NCBI RefSeq assembly: GCF_000233435.1
Contig: NC_016146.1
Coordinates: 1 to 35,624 of the forward strand
Length of the DNA: 35,624 nt
DNA from: Blattabacterium sp. (Mastotermes darwiniensis) str. MADAR
GTDB taxonomy: Bacteria > Bacteroidota > Bacteroidia > Flavobacteriales > Blattabacteriaceae
Direction of reading: 5' to 3'
Shown here: positions 17,101 through 25,024 of the stretch, in pieces
How the letters are laid out: the number at the start of each line of letters is the position of its first letter
Numbering within the stretch: position 1 is the stretch's first letter
Program-made: the position numbers and the translations under genes
The notes under the pieces: model-generated
What the model was told of the DNA's origin: nothing
The model's database searches: none
Seen by the model: the letters and a program-made list of their open reading frames with translations, nothing else

Positions 17101-18657
17101 TTGTTTCAAAAGAAAAAATGGATTTTCACATCCGAAATAATATTGTTTTCTTTTTTGTCCACCATTTTTACTTTTTCTAATGAAAAAAGAAAATATTTTA
17201 TTTCTCTCATAGAGGATATAGAGAAAGGAAAATCTTATTTAGAAGATTTTTCTACTACAAAAATACAATCAAACAGAATAAAAGAAGATTTTTCTACTAC
17301 AAAAATACAATCAAACAGAATAAAAGAAGATTTTTATGCCGATAAAAATATAAATTTGACTTATAATCTTGCTGTCCAAGAAAAAGATCATGTTGATGAT
17401 AATAGTAAAAAAGTCATTGATACAACTGATCCATTTTTTATGGATCAAAAAGAAAAAAACAATAAGAGGATGATCTCATATGGAAATAAAAAAGAGGAAA
17501 TAGGATACAAATATTCATCTTATGAGAGAAAAGAATTTAACGAATCCAATAGTTTTTTTTTCATTAGAAAAAAAATTTATGATATGAACCTAGAAGGAGG
17601 TTTTGTTCATAAAAATGAAGGAGAAAAAAAATTAATAATTCCAACAATTAGTTTTTTTATGCGTCAACAACCTTTCTTGAAAGAAAAAAATCCTTTTTTT
17701 AGTACTTTAATTATGGATTTTCATATTTTTGCATACAATTCCATCAATTATCATCCAATTTTTTCTGATACAGGAATACGAACTGGAATAAATACTAGCA
17801 TAAATATAGAAAACATTTTTCCTGTTTCTACTTGTTTTACAATACATCCAAAAATGAATTACAAAGGTTTTTTTGACACTTTGGATTGTGGATCAAATAT
17901 TCTATTATTTCAAACGATAGAAACATCAACAGATCTACTATTTACAAAAGAATTCTTAAAATTAAAAAGAAGCTCACTATTCAACAACATAGAATCTATG
18001 TTGTCTTTTGGTATTATCTACCGAACCAGTTCTATTGAAAAAAGAATCAATATTGTACTGAATAATAATTGTAAAATAGAAAATAATTTAGAAAAAAAAA
18101 AAATACTTGATTTTTTTCAGATAAAGACTTCTTATATTTTCGATGATAAATCTTTCAAGTGGAAAAATTTCCATTTTATAGGATCTACTGATCTTTTTAC
18201 AAATTGTTTGAAATATCAAGGTGGATTAAACTTTTATGAGGAAGAAGAAGAAATGTATTTTAACTTCCATTTTAAACATCAAATGAATCCTTTTCATAAA
18301 AAAAAGAAATATCGAAAAAAAGGAAAGAATTGTTATGAAGAATTTTTCTTTGAACAGGATAATTATGTTATGTTTCCTATTCCATTGGATATAAAAATTG
18401 ACTTAAGTTATAAAAATTCTTTCAATCAAGAAGAATTGTTAAAAAAATCATTTTTATTAAGAATAAATGGATTTATAGCAAAGTATTGGAATATGGAAAT
18501 GCAAATGGAGTACAATCTATTCCAACATAGAATGGATCTTTTCAAAATTAGTTTTTACAGAAATTTAAGAAACTTAAAAATGAATTTTAACTGGTATCCC
18601 ATAGGAGGAGTAGATCATCGTTACTGGTCTTTTTTTATTGGGGAAAATGAATCATGA
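17101..18657 (+). CDS. lptD: Shortened LptD-like outer-membrane LPS assembly protein
   Basis: LptD is the outer-membrane barrel that inserts LPS. The case here rests on the C-terminal 100 residues or so: an IPLDIKIDLSYKNSF segment, a long amphipathic stretch, and ISFYRNLRNLKMNFNWYPIGG. The last resembles the Bacteroidetes LptD end as I remember it (I.RDLHCWEM.FNW.P.G). An N-terminal hydrophobic segment (about 9-24) looks like a signal peptide. The protein has 518 residues, whereas Bacteroidetes LptD is usually about 850-900, and the first 140 residues are low complexity with a tandem 14-residue repeat. Alternating polar/aromatic stretches in the middle suit beta strands. The start is TTG; an ATG at 17118 is out of frame. 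The neighbour downstream is OstA-like. The symbol is tentative; it could be another degenerate barrel. Confidence 0.6.
   Translation: MFQKKKWIFTSEIILFSFLSTIFTFSNEKRKYFISLIEDIEKGKSYLEDFSTTKIQSNRIKEDFSTTKIQSNRIKEDFYADKNINLTYNLAVQEKDHVDDNSKKVIDTTDPFFMDQKEKNNKRMISYGNKKEEIGYKYSSYERKEFNESNSFFFIRKKIYDMNLEGGFVHKNEGEKKLIIPTISFFMRQQPFLKEKNPFFSTLIMDFHIFAYNSINYHPIFSDTGIRTGINTSINIENIFPVSTCFTIHPKMNYKGFFDTLDCGSNILLFQTIETSTDLLFTKEFLKLKRSSLFNNIESMLSFGIIYRTSSIEKRINIVLNNNCKIENNLEKKKILDFFQIKTSYIFDDKSFKWKNFHFIGSTDLFTNCLKYQGGLNFYEEEEEMYFNFHFKHQMNPFHKKKKYRKKGKNCYEEFFFEQDNYVMFPIPLDIKIDLSYKNSFNQEELLKKSFLLRINGFIAKYWNMEMQMEYNLFQHRMDLFKISFYRNLRNLKMNFNWYPIGGVDHRYWSFFIGENES
17242..17335 (+). repeat. 42-bp tandem duplication within the lptD-like gene
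   Basis: Two identical 42-bp units (17242-17283 and 17284-17325) are followed by the first 10 bp of a third. The unit length is a multiple of three, so the frame is kept and a 14-residue unit (E-D-F-S-T-T-K-I-Q-S-N-R-I-K) appears twice, then EDF again. Perfect identity at the DNA level points to a recent duplication. It lies in the low-complexity region after the signal peptide. Confidence 0.95.
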
Positions 18658-18698
18658 AAAAAAATATATGAATTGTAATTAATTTATTTTCCTTCATT

Positions 18699-20378
18699 AT
18701 GAATACAAAATATCTTTTTTTGTTAGTTTTTCTTCTATTATTTTTCCTAAATTTTAATAAAGGCTATTCTTTCTTTAAGAAGAATAAAAATTCTTTGATC
18801 AGAATTATTCATTCTGATTTTATACAAAAAAAAGAAAAATTACATGATGATGCTTTTTTTTTTATAGGTCATGTTCATTTCCAATATAATGGATATCAAC
18901 TTTTTTGTGATAAAGCTATTTATGAAAGAAAGAATAATAGATTTTATGGATATGGAAATGTTCAGTTAAAGTCATACAAAAAAAAATTTTTTTCTCATAA
19001 AATAGAATTTTCCAAAAATTTTGAAAATATAAAAGCTTCAGGTAAAGTGATTTTATTGCAAAATAATATAAAATTAACAGCAGATGTAATTAATTATAAC
19101 TTTAGAAAAAAAATATTTCAGGCAATAAAAAATGTTTTTTTAATTTTGGATAAATTACGATTATCTACCAATATTTTAGAATACAATCTTAGACTTAAAA
19201 AATTTTCTTATAAAAAAGGAGGTTTTATTTCTTATAGAAATTATTTTTTATATAGTCAGGAAGGATTTTTTTTTCCTATAAAGAAAAGAGCCCTATTAAA
19301 AAATAAAGTAAAATTAATCAGCAAATATTATACTGTATATTCTAATTCTATGGAATGTCTATTTCCGGTAGATAAAATTACTTTTTTCAGCCATACTATT
19401 ATGGTGGATAATAAAAATAGAGATAATTTTTTCTATACGAAAGGAGGTTTTTTTCTTATAAAAAAAGAAATTTTTTTATCCAAAAAATATTGTAGTATAC
19501 ATTATAATGGAAAAATAGTTCAAGGAGATTATTTATTTTACAATCACAAAAAAAAATATGGATTAATAAAAAATGTTTTTTTAGAGGATCCGAAAAAAGG
19601 ATATTCTTTTATGGGAAAAAACGGATATTTTGATTTTAATTCTGGATTATTCTCTTTAAAGAAAGATACAATAGCTGTAGTAATAAAAAAAGATTCAAAA
19701 AAAGATCCCATTTTTATTTATTCTGATATTATCAAAATAAATTTTCAAAAAAATTCTACATATTTGATTCAATTTTTTTCTGTTCAAGGAATTTTTTTAA
19801 ATGAAGAACTTCAAGGAAAAAGTGATTCTTTGGTTTATAACCCATCTAAAAATTACATTCAATTTTATGGAAATCCAATTTTTTGGTTAAAAGATCAACA
19901 GATTACTGGAAATTCCATTTATATGAAGTTGAAAAAAAATATCTTTTCATTAGATTTTTTTAAAATCATAAAAAATGCCTCTTATATAAAAAAAATAGAT
20001 TCGGAAATATTTAATCAAATACAAGGAAAAATTGTTACAGGTTTTTTTGGAAAAAAAAATCTTTTGGAAAGAATTTTAATCCAAGGAAATATTCAAGGTA
20101 TTATTTTTTCAAATCAATTTTATTGTGAAAATCTATATATAGATTTAAAAAATGGAAATGATGTAAAAAGGATTTTCTGTTTAGAAAAAGCAAATTCAGA
20201 ACTTTTCAAAAAAAAAGAAAAAAATTCCTTATTGATTCCTCTATTTTCTTGGAGGGAAAAAGAGCAACCTACAAACAAAAAGTATTTGTTTTATAACAAA
20301 ATGAAAAAATTTAGACAAGAAATTTTATTAGAAAAAAAAGAGATCAAAAAAATTTTTTATGAAAGAATTAGAGAATGA
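18699..20378 (+). CDS. OstA/LptA-like periplasmic LPS-transport protein
   Basis: OstA-domain proteins form the periplasmic bridge that carries LPS from the inner to the outer membrane. The 559 residues start with a hydrophobic signal or anchor (about 5-24). Repeated beta-jellyroll-like units follow; the first contains FFIGHVHFQYNGYQLFCDKA and NNRFYGYGNVQLKS, typical of the OstA fold (G-x-V-x-F, then D-x-A-x-Y, then GNV). Similar units recur near 100-150, 255-310 and 370-400. It is longer than E. coli LptA (185 residues) but normal for the Bacteroidetes OstA-like family. It ends in a charged, Lys-rich tail. The next gene starts 20 bp inside its 3' end. With the LptD-like gene before it, a role in LPS export is a reasonable inference. 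Confidence 0.8.
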   Translation: MNTKYLFLLVFLLLFFLNFNKGYSFFKKNKNSLIRIIHSDFIQKKEKLHDDAFFFIGHVHFQYNGYQLFCDKAIYERKNNRFYGYGNVQLKSYKKKFFSHKIEFSKNFENIKASGKVILLQNNIKLTADVINYNFRKKIFQAIKNVFLILDKLRLSTNILEYNLRLKKFSYKKGGFISYRNYFLYSQEGFFFPIKKRALLKNKVKLISKYYTVYSNSMECLFPVDKITFFSHTIMVDNKNRDNFFYTKGGFFLIKKEIFLSKKYCSIHYNGKIVQGDYLFYNHKKKYGLIKNVFLEDPKKGYSFMGKNGYFDFNSGLFSLKKDTIAVVIKKDSKKDPIFIYSDIIKINFQKNSTYLIQFFSVQGIFLNEELQGKSDSLVYNPSKNYIQFYGNPIFWLKDQQITGNSIYMKLKKNIFSLDFFKIIKNASYIKKIDSEIFNQIQGKIVTGFFGKKNLLERILIQGNIQGIIFSNQFYCENLYIDLKNGNDVKRIFCLEKANSELFKKKEKNSLLIPLFSWREKEQPTNKKYLFYNKMKKFRQEILLEKKEIKKIFYERIRE

Positions 20379-21555
20379 TTTTATTCAATATCAAGCTCAA
20401 GTTACATCCAATCCGATGAAAATAGTAGTAGATCATGCAGAAGGAAATTATATTTATGGAAAAGATGGAAAAAAATACTTAGATTTTGTAGCCGGTGTTT
20501 CTGTTAATACATTAGGACATGGAAATAAAAAAATAAAAGAATCCATAAAGAATCAATTGGAAAAATATTTGCATACTATGGTTTATGGAGAATTTGTACA
20601 GGAACCTTGTGTAAGGCTTTGTCAAAAATTATCAGAGATTACTCCATATCCACTAACAAAAACTTATTTGGTAAATTCAGGAACTGAAGCAGTGGAAGGA
20701 GCCTTGAAATTAGCAAAGTGTTATACAGGAAGGGAAGAAATCATTTCCTGTAAATTATCTTATCATGGAAGTACACAAGGGTCTATGAGTGTTATGGGAT
20801 ATGAAAAAAAGAAAAGACCTTTTCGTCCTCTAATTCCATTAGTTAAATTTATAACATTCAATCAAGAAGAAGAATTAATTGATTCTATTACCAATAAAAC
20901 TGCTTGTGTTATTTTAGAAACAATTCAAAGTTCTGCAGGTATTGTATTACCTACTCATTCCTTTCTAAAAGAAGTAAAAAAACAATGTAAAAAAAAAAAT
21001 TCTTTGATGATTTTGGATGAAATACAAACAGGATTTGGAAGAACTGGTAAGTTTTTTGCTTTTGAACATTATGGAATTGTTCCTGATATTTTAATTATGG
21101 GAAAAGGAATGGGAGGAGGAATACCTATTGGTGGCTTTATGTCCTCAAATGAAATCATGAAATCTTTTTATGATCAAGTCCCCCTTGGACATTTAACGAC
21201 TTTTGGTGGAAATGCGTTAGCTGCAACAGCTTCTCTAACTACATTAAATCAACTTAATGAGTCTAATATTATTGATAATATTTCTATAAAAGAAAAATGG
21301 ATTAGAAAATATTTAGTTCATGATCAAATAAAGAATATTCATGGAAAAGGTCTTCTTTTATCTTTTGAATTGAAAAATAAAAATCATATTGAAGAAGTTT
21401 TACAATCTTGTATAAAAAAAGGATTAATCTTATTTCGTTTTTTATTCAATAGTAATTCTCTACGTATTTCTCCTCCATTGACCATAACAAAGGAAGAAAT
21501 CCAAAAAGGATGTTCGATTATTATAGAATGTTTGAATGATCTTCAAACAAAATAA
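20359..21555 (+). CDS. Class III PLP aminotransferase (acetylornithine/aspartate family)
   Basis: The enzyme moves an amino group from an omega- or alpha-amino donor to 2-oxoglutarate, using pyridoxal phosphate bound to Lys249 (in LIMGKGMGGG). Family features include NSGTEAVEGALKLAK (106-120), SYHGSTQGS (134-142), LDEIQTGFGRTG (219-230) with the PLP-binding Asp220, and TTFGGNALAA. The 398-residue length is normal. It could be the acetylornithine aminotransferase of arginine synthesis or act in lysine synthesis; the family does not separate these by motif. Its neighbours are envelope genes and truA, not arginine genes, so context does not help; in free-living Flavobacteria an aminotransferase of this type also follows OstA. 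An A11 run lies at 20989-20999. Confidence 0.88.
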   Translation: MKELENDFIQYQAQVTSNPMKIVVDHAEGNYIYGKDGKKYLDFVAGVSVNTLGHGNKKIKESIKNQLEKYLHTMVYGEFVQEPCVRLCQKLSEITPYPLTKTYLVNSGTEAVEGALKLAKCYTGREEIISCKLSYHGSTQGSMSVMGYEKKKRPFRPLIPLVKFITFNQEEELIDSITNKTACVILETIQSSAGIVLPTHSFLKEVKKQCKKKNSLMILDEIQTGFGRTGKFFAFEHYGIVPDILIMGKGMGGGIPIGGFMSSNEIMKSFYDQVPLGHLTTFGGNALAATASLTTLNQLNESNIIDNISIKEKWIRKYLVHDQIKNIHGKGLLLSFELKNKNHIEEVLQSCIKKGLILFRFLFNSNSLRISPPLTITKEEIQKGCSIIIECLNDLQTK

Positions 21556-21586
21556 AAAAAATGTTTTTTTTCTTGTTTTCAAAAAA

Positions 21587-22336
21587 ATGAGATACTTCAT
21601 TGAATTAGCTTATAATGGAAAATATTATCATGGATGGCAGATACAAAAAGAGGTAAAGTCTGTAGAAGAAAGATTAGAATATTGTCTATCCAAATTATTG
21701 AAAAAATCTATAAATGTGGTAGGAGCAGGAAGAACGGATAAAGGAGTACATGCCCAACAAATGTTTGCTCATTTTGATTTTGAAAATAACATAAGTCCTA
21801 ATCTAATTAGGAAACTAAATATTTTTTTACCTAGATCCATTCATGTTTTCAATATTTTTCCAGTAAAACAACATATACATGCTAGATTTAATGCTATAAG
21901 TAGAATCTATAAATATTATTTAACATGTGAGAAAAATCCATTTATTCAAGACTTTTCTTGGTATTGTTTTTATCCATTAGATATTGAAAAAATGAATCAT
22001 GCTACTAAAATTTTAATGAAATATAGAGATTTTAGTTCTTTTTGCAAAAAATATAGAAAAAAAAGAGTAATAAATAATATATGTAAAATATACTATGCCT
22101 ATTGGTCTAAAAAGGATACTAACTTTTGTTTTACCATTGAAGCTAATCGATTTTTAAGGAATATGGTACGATCCATAATAGGAACATTGATTGATGTAGG
22201 AAGGAAAAAAATTAGTATAGATAGATTTATAGAAATTATAGAATTAAAAAATGATGTTTATCCTCGTAGTACAATAGTTCCTGCATGTGGATTGTTTCTA
22301 ACTAAAATTATTTATCCAGAGGACATTTTTTTATGA
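21587..22336 (+). CDS. truA: tRNA pseudouridine synthase A
   Basis: TruA makes pseudouridine at positions 38-40 in the anticodon stem-loop of many tRNAs. I chose the ATG at 21587 (249 residues, MRYFIELAYNGKYYHGWQ), matching the family's start; the upstream ATG at 21536 lies inside the aminotransferase gene and adds 17 unrelated residues. The catalytic Asp51 sits in GAGRTDKGVHAQ. Conserved segments include HARFNAISRIYKYYL and FLRNMVRSIIGTLIDVGR. Its stop overlaps the start of the ABC exporter gene by ATGA, so the two are probably translated together although their functions differ. Confidence 0.95.
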   Translation: MRYFIELAYNGKYYHGWQIQKEVKSVEERLEYCLSKLLKKSINVVGAGRTDKGVHAQQMFAHFDFENNISPNLIRKLNIFLPRSIHVFNIFPVKQHIHARFNAISRIYKYYLTCEKNPFIQDFSWYCFYPLDIEKMNHATKILMKYRDFSSFCKKYRKKRVINNICKIYYAYWSKKDTNFCFTIEANRFLRNMVRSIIGTLIDVGRKKISIDRFIEIIELKNDVYPRSTIVPACGLFLTKIIYPEDIFL

Positions 22337-24069
22337 AAAAAAAAATATCTTCCTTAAAACAATTTTTAAAAATAAGTTTTCATTATAAATATATTCTGAT
22401 AGCAATAATCAGTCTCTCTCTATCAATATCTTTTATATCGGCTTATCGTCCTAAGTTAATACAAAAAGCTATAGATGTACATATAGTTTATAAAGATTTT
22501 TTTGGACTTAAAAATATTTTACTATGGATTAGTTTTCTACTTTTTTTAGAAAGTGTATTTCATTTTATTCTATTATATTTATCCAATATTTTAGCTCAAA
22601 ACGTTATTGAGAAAATAAGAATTCTTTTGTTTGAAAAATTCCTATATTTCAAGACTTCTTTTTTTAACAAAACTCCAATTGGAAAATTGGTATCCTATTA
22701 TGTTTCGGATATAGAAACAATTACAGTTATATTCAACGATGGAATATTGCTTGTATCTGGAGACTTTTTAAGAATAATGATGATTCTAATTATGATGTAT
22801 ACAGTGCATAAAAAATTAGCTATTATTGTTTGTTTTACTATTCCTTTTATGTACTTTATTACTCGATTTTTTCAGAATACATTAAAAAAAACTTTTCATG
22901 AAGAACGTGTACACACTTCACGTTTGAATAGTTTTTTACAAGAAAAAATTATAGGAATGCCTATAATACAAATTTTTCATAAAGAAAAAGAAGAATATTT
23001 AAAATTTAAGTCTATCAATTATAAATTGATGAATGCACATTTTAAAACAATTTTTTATTTTTCTATTTTTTTTCCAATAGTGGAATTTATATCTGCTGCT
23101 TCAATAGGTTTTGTAATATTTTACGGAGGATTTCATGCAATTAAAAAAGTAAATATCGAACCAGGAAAGATTATTGCTTTTATTTTTTTTATTTACCTTC
23201 TTTTTCGTCCAATGCGTCAAATAGCAGATAGGTTTAATATTATACAAAGAGGAATAGCTGGAATAGAACGTATATTTTCTATATTAAATTCGGAAGAAAC
23301 AATTATGAATAAAGGAAATATACAAATCAAAAAATTAAAAGGACATATTATTTTCAATAATGTTTATTTTTCCTATTTAAATCATGAAGAAATGGTTCTT
23401 AAAGGAATTTCTTTCGAAATATTTCCTGGAGAAAAAGTTGCTATAGTAGGATCTACAGGATCTGGAAAATCTACAATTACACATTTAATTTCCAGATTAT
23501 ACGAAATAAAAAAAGGAAAAATTTTCATTGATGGATATTGTATTCAAGATATAGAACTTAAAAATTTAAGATCTCATATAAGAGTAGTGACACAGGATGC
23601 ATTTTTATTTAATGATTCCATTATTAATAATATAACCTTGGGTAATCCTTCAATTAGCGTAGAAAAAATAGAAAAAATGGCAAAAAAAATAGGCATACAT
23701 AGTTTTATAAAATCCTTGCCCCACGGATATAAATATATTGTAAAAGAAAAAGGAGATATTTTATCACTTGGAGAAAAACAATTAATTTCTTTTTTAAGAG
23801 TACAAATTCATCCTTATTCTATCCTTATTTTAGATGAAGCAACAGCTTCTTTGAATAAAGAATTGGAAAAATCGATTTATCATGCCATAGATTCTTTGAC
23901 TAAAAAGAGAACTTCAATTATTATCACTCATCGTCTTTCTACATTAGAAAATGCAGACAAGATTTTAGTTTTCAATAAGGGTTTTCTTGTAGAAAAAGGA
24001 ACCCATCAAGAATTGATCCGATTAAATGGATATTATGCAGAATTATACAAAGAAACATTGAATAAATAA
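22333..24069 (+). CDS. ABC exporter, MsbA-like (fused membrane and ATPase domains)
   Basis: A half-size ABC exporter that likely flips a lipid; MsbA (lipid A) is the best guess because LPS-transport genes flank it. The 578 residues have six membrane helices (about 15-310) and a nucleotide-binding domain (about 335-578). Walker A is GSTGSGKST (373-381, Lys379) and Walker B is ILILDEA with Glu502; HRLST provides the switch His. The signature reads LSLGE (477-481) rather than LSGGQ, and the D-loop has Asn508 where Asp is usual; relatives in Bacteroidetes often have LSVGQ, so this is moderately divergent. A10 lies directly after the ATG (22336-22345). A multidrug role cannot be excluded. Confidence 0.85.
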   Translation: MKKKISSLKQFLKISFHYKYILIAIISLSLSISFISAYRPKLIQKAIDVHIVYKDFFGLKNILLWISFLLFLESVFHFILLYLSNILAQNVIEKIRILLFEKFLYFKTSFFNKTPIGKLVSYYVSDIETITVIFNDGILLVSGDFLRIMMILIMMYTVHKKLAIIVCFTIPFMYFITRFFQNTLKKTFHEERVHTSRLNSFLQEKIIGMPIIQIFHKEKEEYLKFKSINYKLMNAHFKTIFYFSIFFPIVEFISAASIGFVIFYGGFHAIKKVNIEPGKIIAFIFFIYLLFRPMRQIADRFNIIQRGIAGIERIFSILNSEETIMNKGNIQIKKLKGHIIFNNVYFSYLNHEEMVLKGISFEIFPGEKVAIVGSTGSGKSTITHLISRLYEIKKGKIFIDGYCIQDIELKNLRSHIRVVTQDAFLFNDSIINNITLGNPSISVEKIEKMAKKIGIHSFIKSLPHGYKYIVKEKGDILSLGEKQLISFLRVQIHPYSILILDEATASLNKELEKSIYHAIDSLTKKRTSIIITHRLSTLENADKILVFNKGFLVEKGTHQELIRLNGYYAELYKETLNK

Positions 24070-24266
24070 TTTACGGACAATTCCGTTATTTTTTGATAAA
24101 ATTTTTCTACATACTGGTTATTTTTTATTGTTTCAGTAAATTTTTCCAAAAGTTCTTTATTTACTTTTTTATTATTACAAAAAGTAGATCCTTTCGGATA
24201 TAAATAAGGTCTTATTTCGGAATCTAAGATTAGATTATTCCCTATCCTAAGAAAATAGTTGTTAAA
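24033..24266 (-). pseudogene. Open frame without a start, possible decayed gene relic
   Basis: The 238-bp gap between the ABC exporter and lptB (24070-24307) is large for this compact window. On the minus strand a frame stays open for 77 codons, from just after TAG (24267-24269) to TAA at 24033-24035 inside the exporter's 3' end. It has no in-frame ATG. Its translation is ordinary-looking protein (for example RPYLYPKGSTF and NKELLEKFTETIKNN) rather than a Lys/Phe jumble; the latter half vaguely recalls the C-terminus of periplasmic solute-binding proteins. At this base composition such an opening is unlikely by chance but not decisive. I cannot name the ancestor. No RNA gene or strong promoter was recognised in the gap. 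Confidence 0.4.
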
Positions 24267-24307
24267 CTAATAATTTGCAATTTACAAATTTAAAACAAAC
24301 ATGAAAA

Positions 24308-25024
24308 ATGACTTTGATGGTTAAGAATATATATAAAAAATATAAAAAAAAATACGTTGTAAATAACGTAACTTTTCATTTAAATCCTGGAGAAATAGTT
24401 GGATTAATTGGTCCTAATGGAGCTGGAAAAACAACCTCTTTCTATATGATTGTAGGACTTATAAAACCGTATCGAGGAAAAATTATTCTTAATGAAGAAG
24501 ATATAACCAATTATCCGATTCATCAACGTTCTAGAAAAGGAATAGGTTATTTGGCTCAAGAGCCCTCAATATTTAGAAAATTGTCTGTGGAAGACAATAT
24601 TTTATGCATATTAGAAATGCAAGAAAAAATTGATCAAAAAGAAAATAAAAATAAAATGGAACAACTTATGGAAGAATTTGGATTGCAAGATATCCGAAAA
24701 AATCGTGGAGATATTCTTTCTGGTGGAGAACGTAAACGAACTGAAATTGCTAGATGTTTAGCTATAAATCCTAAATTTATTCTTTTAGATGAACCATTTT
24801 CTGGAATAGATCCAATAGCTATGGAGGAATTACAAAGAATTATTCTTTCTTTAAAAAAAAAAAATATTGGTATATTGATAACGGATCATAATGTACAAGA
24901 AATTTTTTCTATAACAGATCGTCTTTATTTAATGGTTGAAGGGAAAATATTAAAGGAGGTCTATTCTCAAGAAGAATTGAGACAAGATTCTATGGTAAGA
25001 AAAGTTTATTTAGGAAATAAATGA
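24308..25024 (+). CDS. lptB: LPS export ABC transporter ATP-binding protein LptB
   Basis: LptB is the cytosolic ATPase that drives LPS extraction from the inner membrane with LptF and LptG. The 238 residues show Walker A GPNGAGKTT (Lys41), Q-loop AQEPSIF, the signature SGGE (138-141, in ILSGGERKRTEIARCLA), Walker B LLDEPF with Glu162, and the switch His194 in ITDHNV. These blocks (SGGERKRTEIARCLA, DEPFSGIDPIA) are specific to LptB among ABC ATPases. LptFG are not in the window. An A12 run lies at 24853-24864. The stop overlaps the next gene's ATG (ATGA). Confidence 0.95.
   Translation: MTLMVKNIYKKYKKKYVVNNVTFHLNPGEIVGLIGPNGAGKTTSFYMIVGLIKPYRGKIILNEEDITNYPIHQRSRKGIGYLAQEPSIFRKLSVEDNILCILEMQEKIDQKENKNKMEQLMEEFGLQDIRKNRGDILSGGERKRTEIARCLAINPKFILLDEPFSGIDPIAMEELQRIILSLKKKNIGILITDHNVQEIFSITDRLYLMVEGKILKEVYSQEELRQDSMVRKVYLGNK

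Noticed and set aside
24070-24307. A small RNA such as SRP RNA or a riboswitch in the gap before lptB (for instance for thiamine, as thiN follows)
   Set aside because: No SRP core motif (GGTCAGG with GGAAGCAGCC) and no TPP-box motif (CTGAGA with the later conserved arm) is present.
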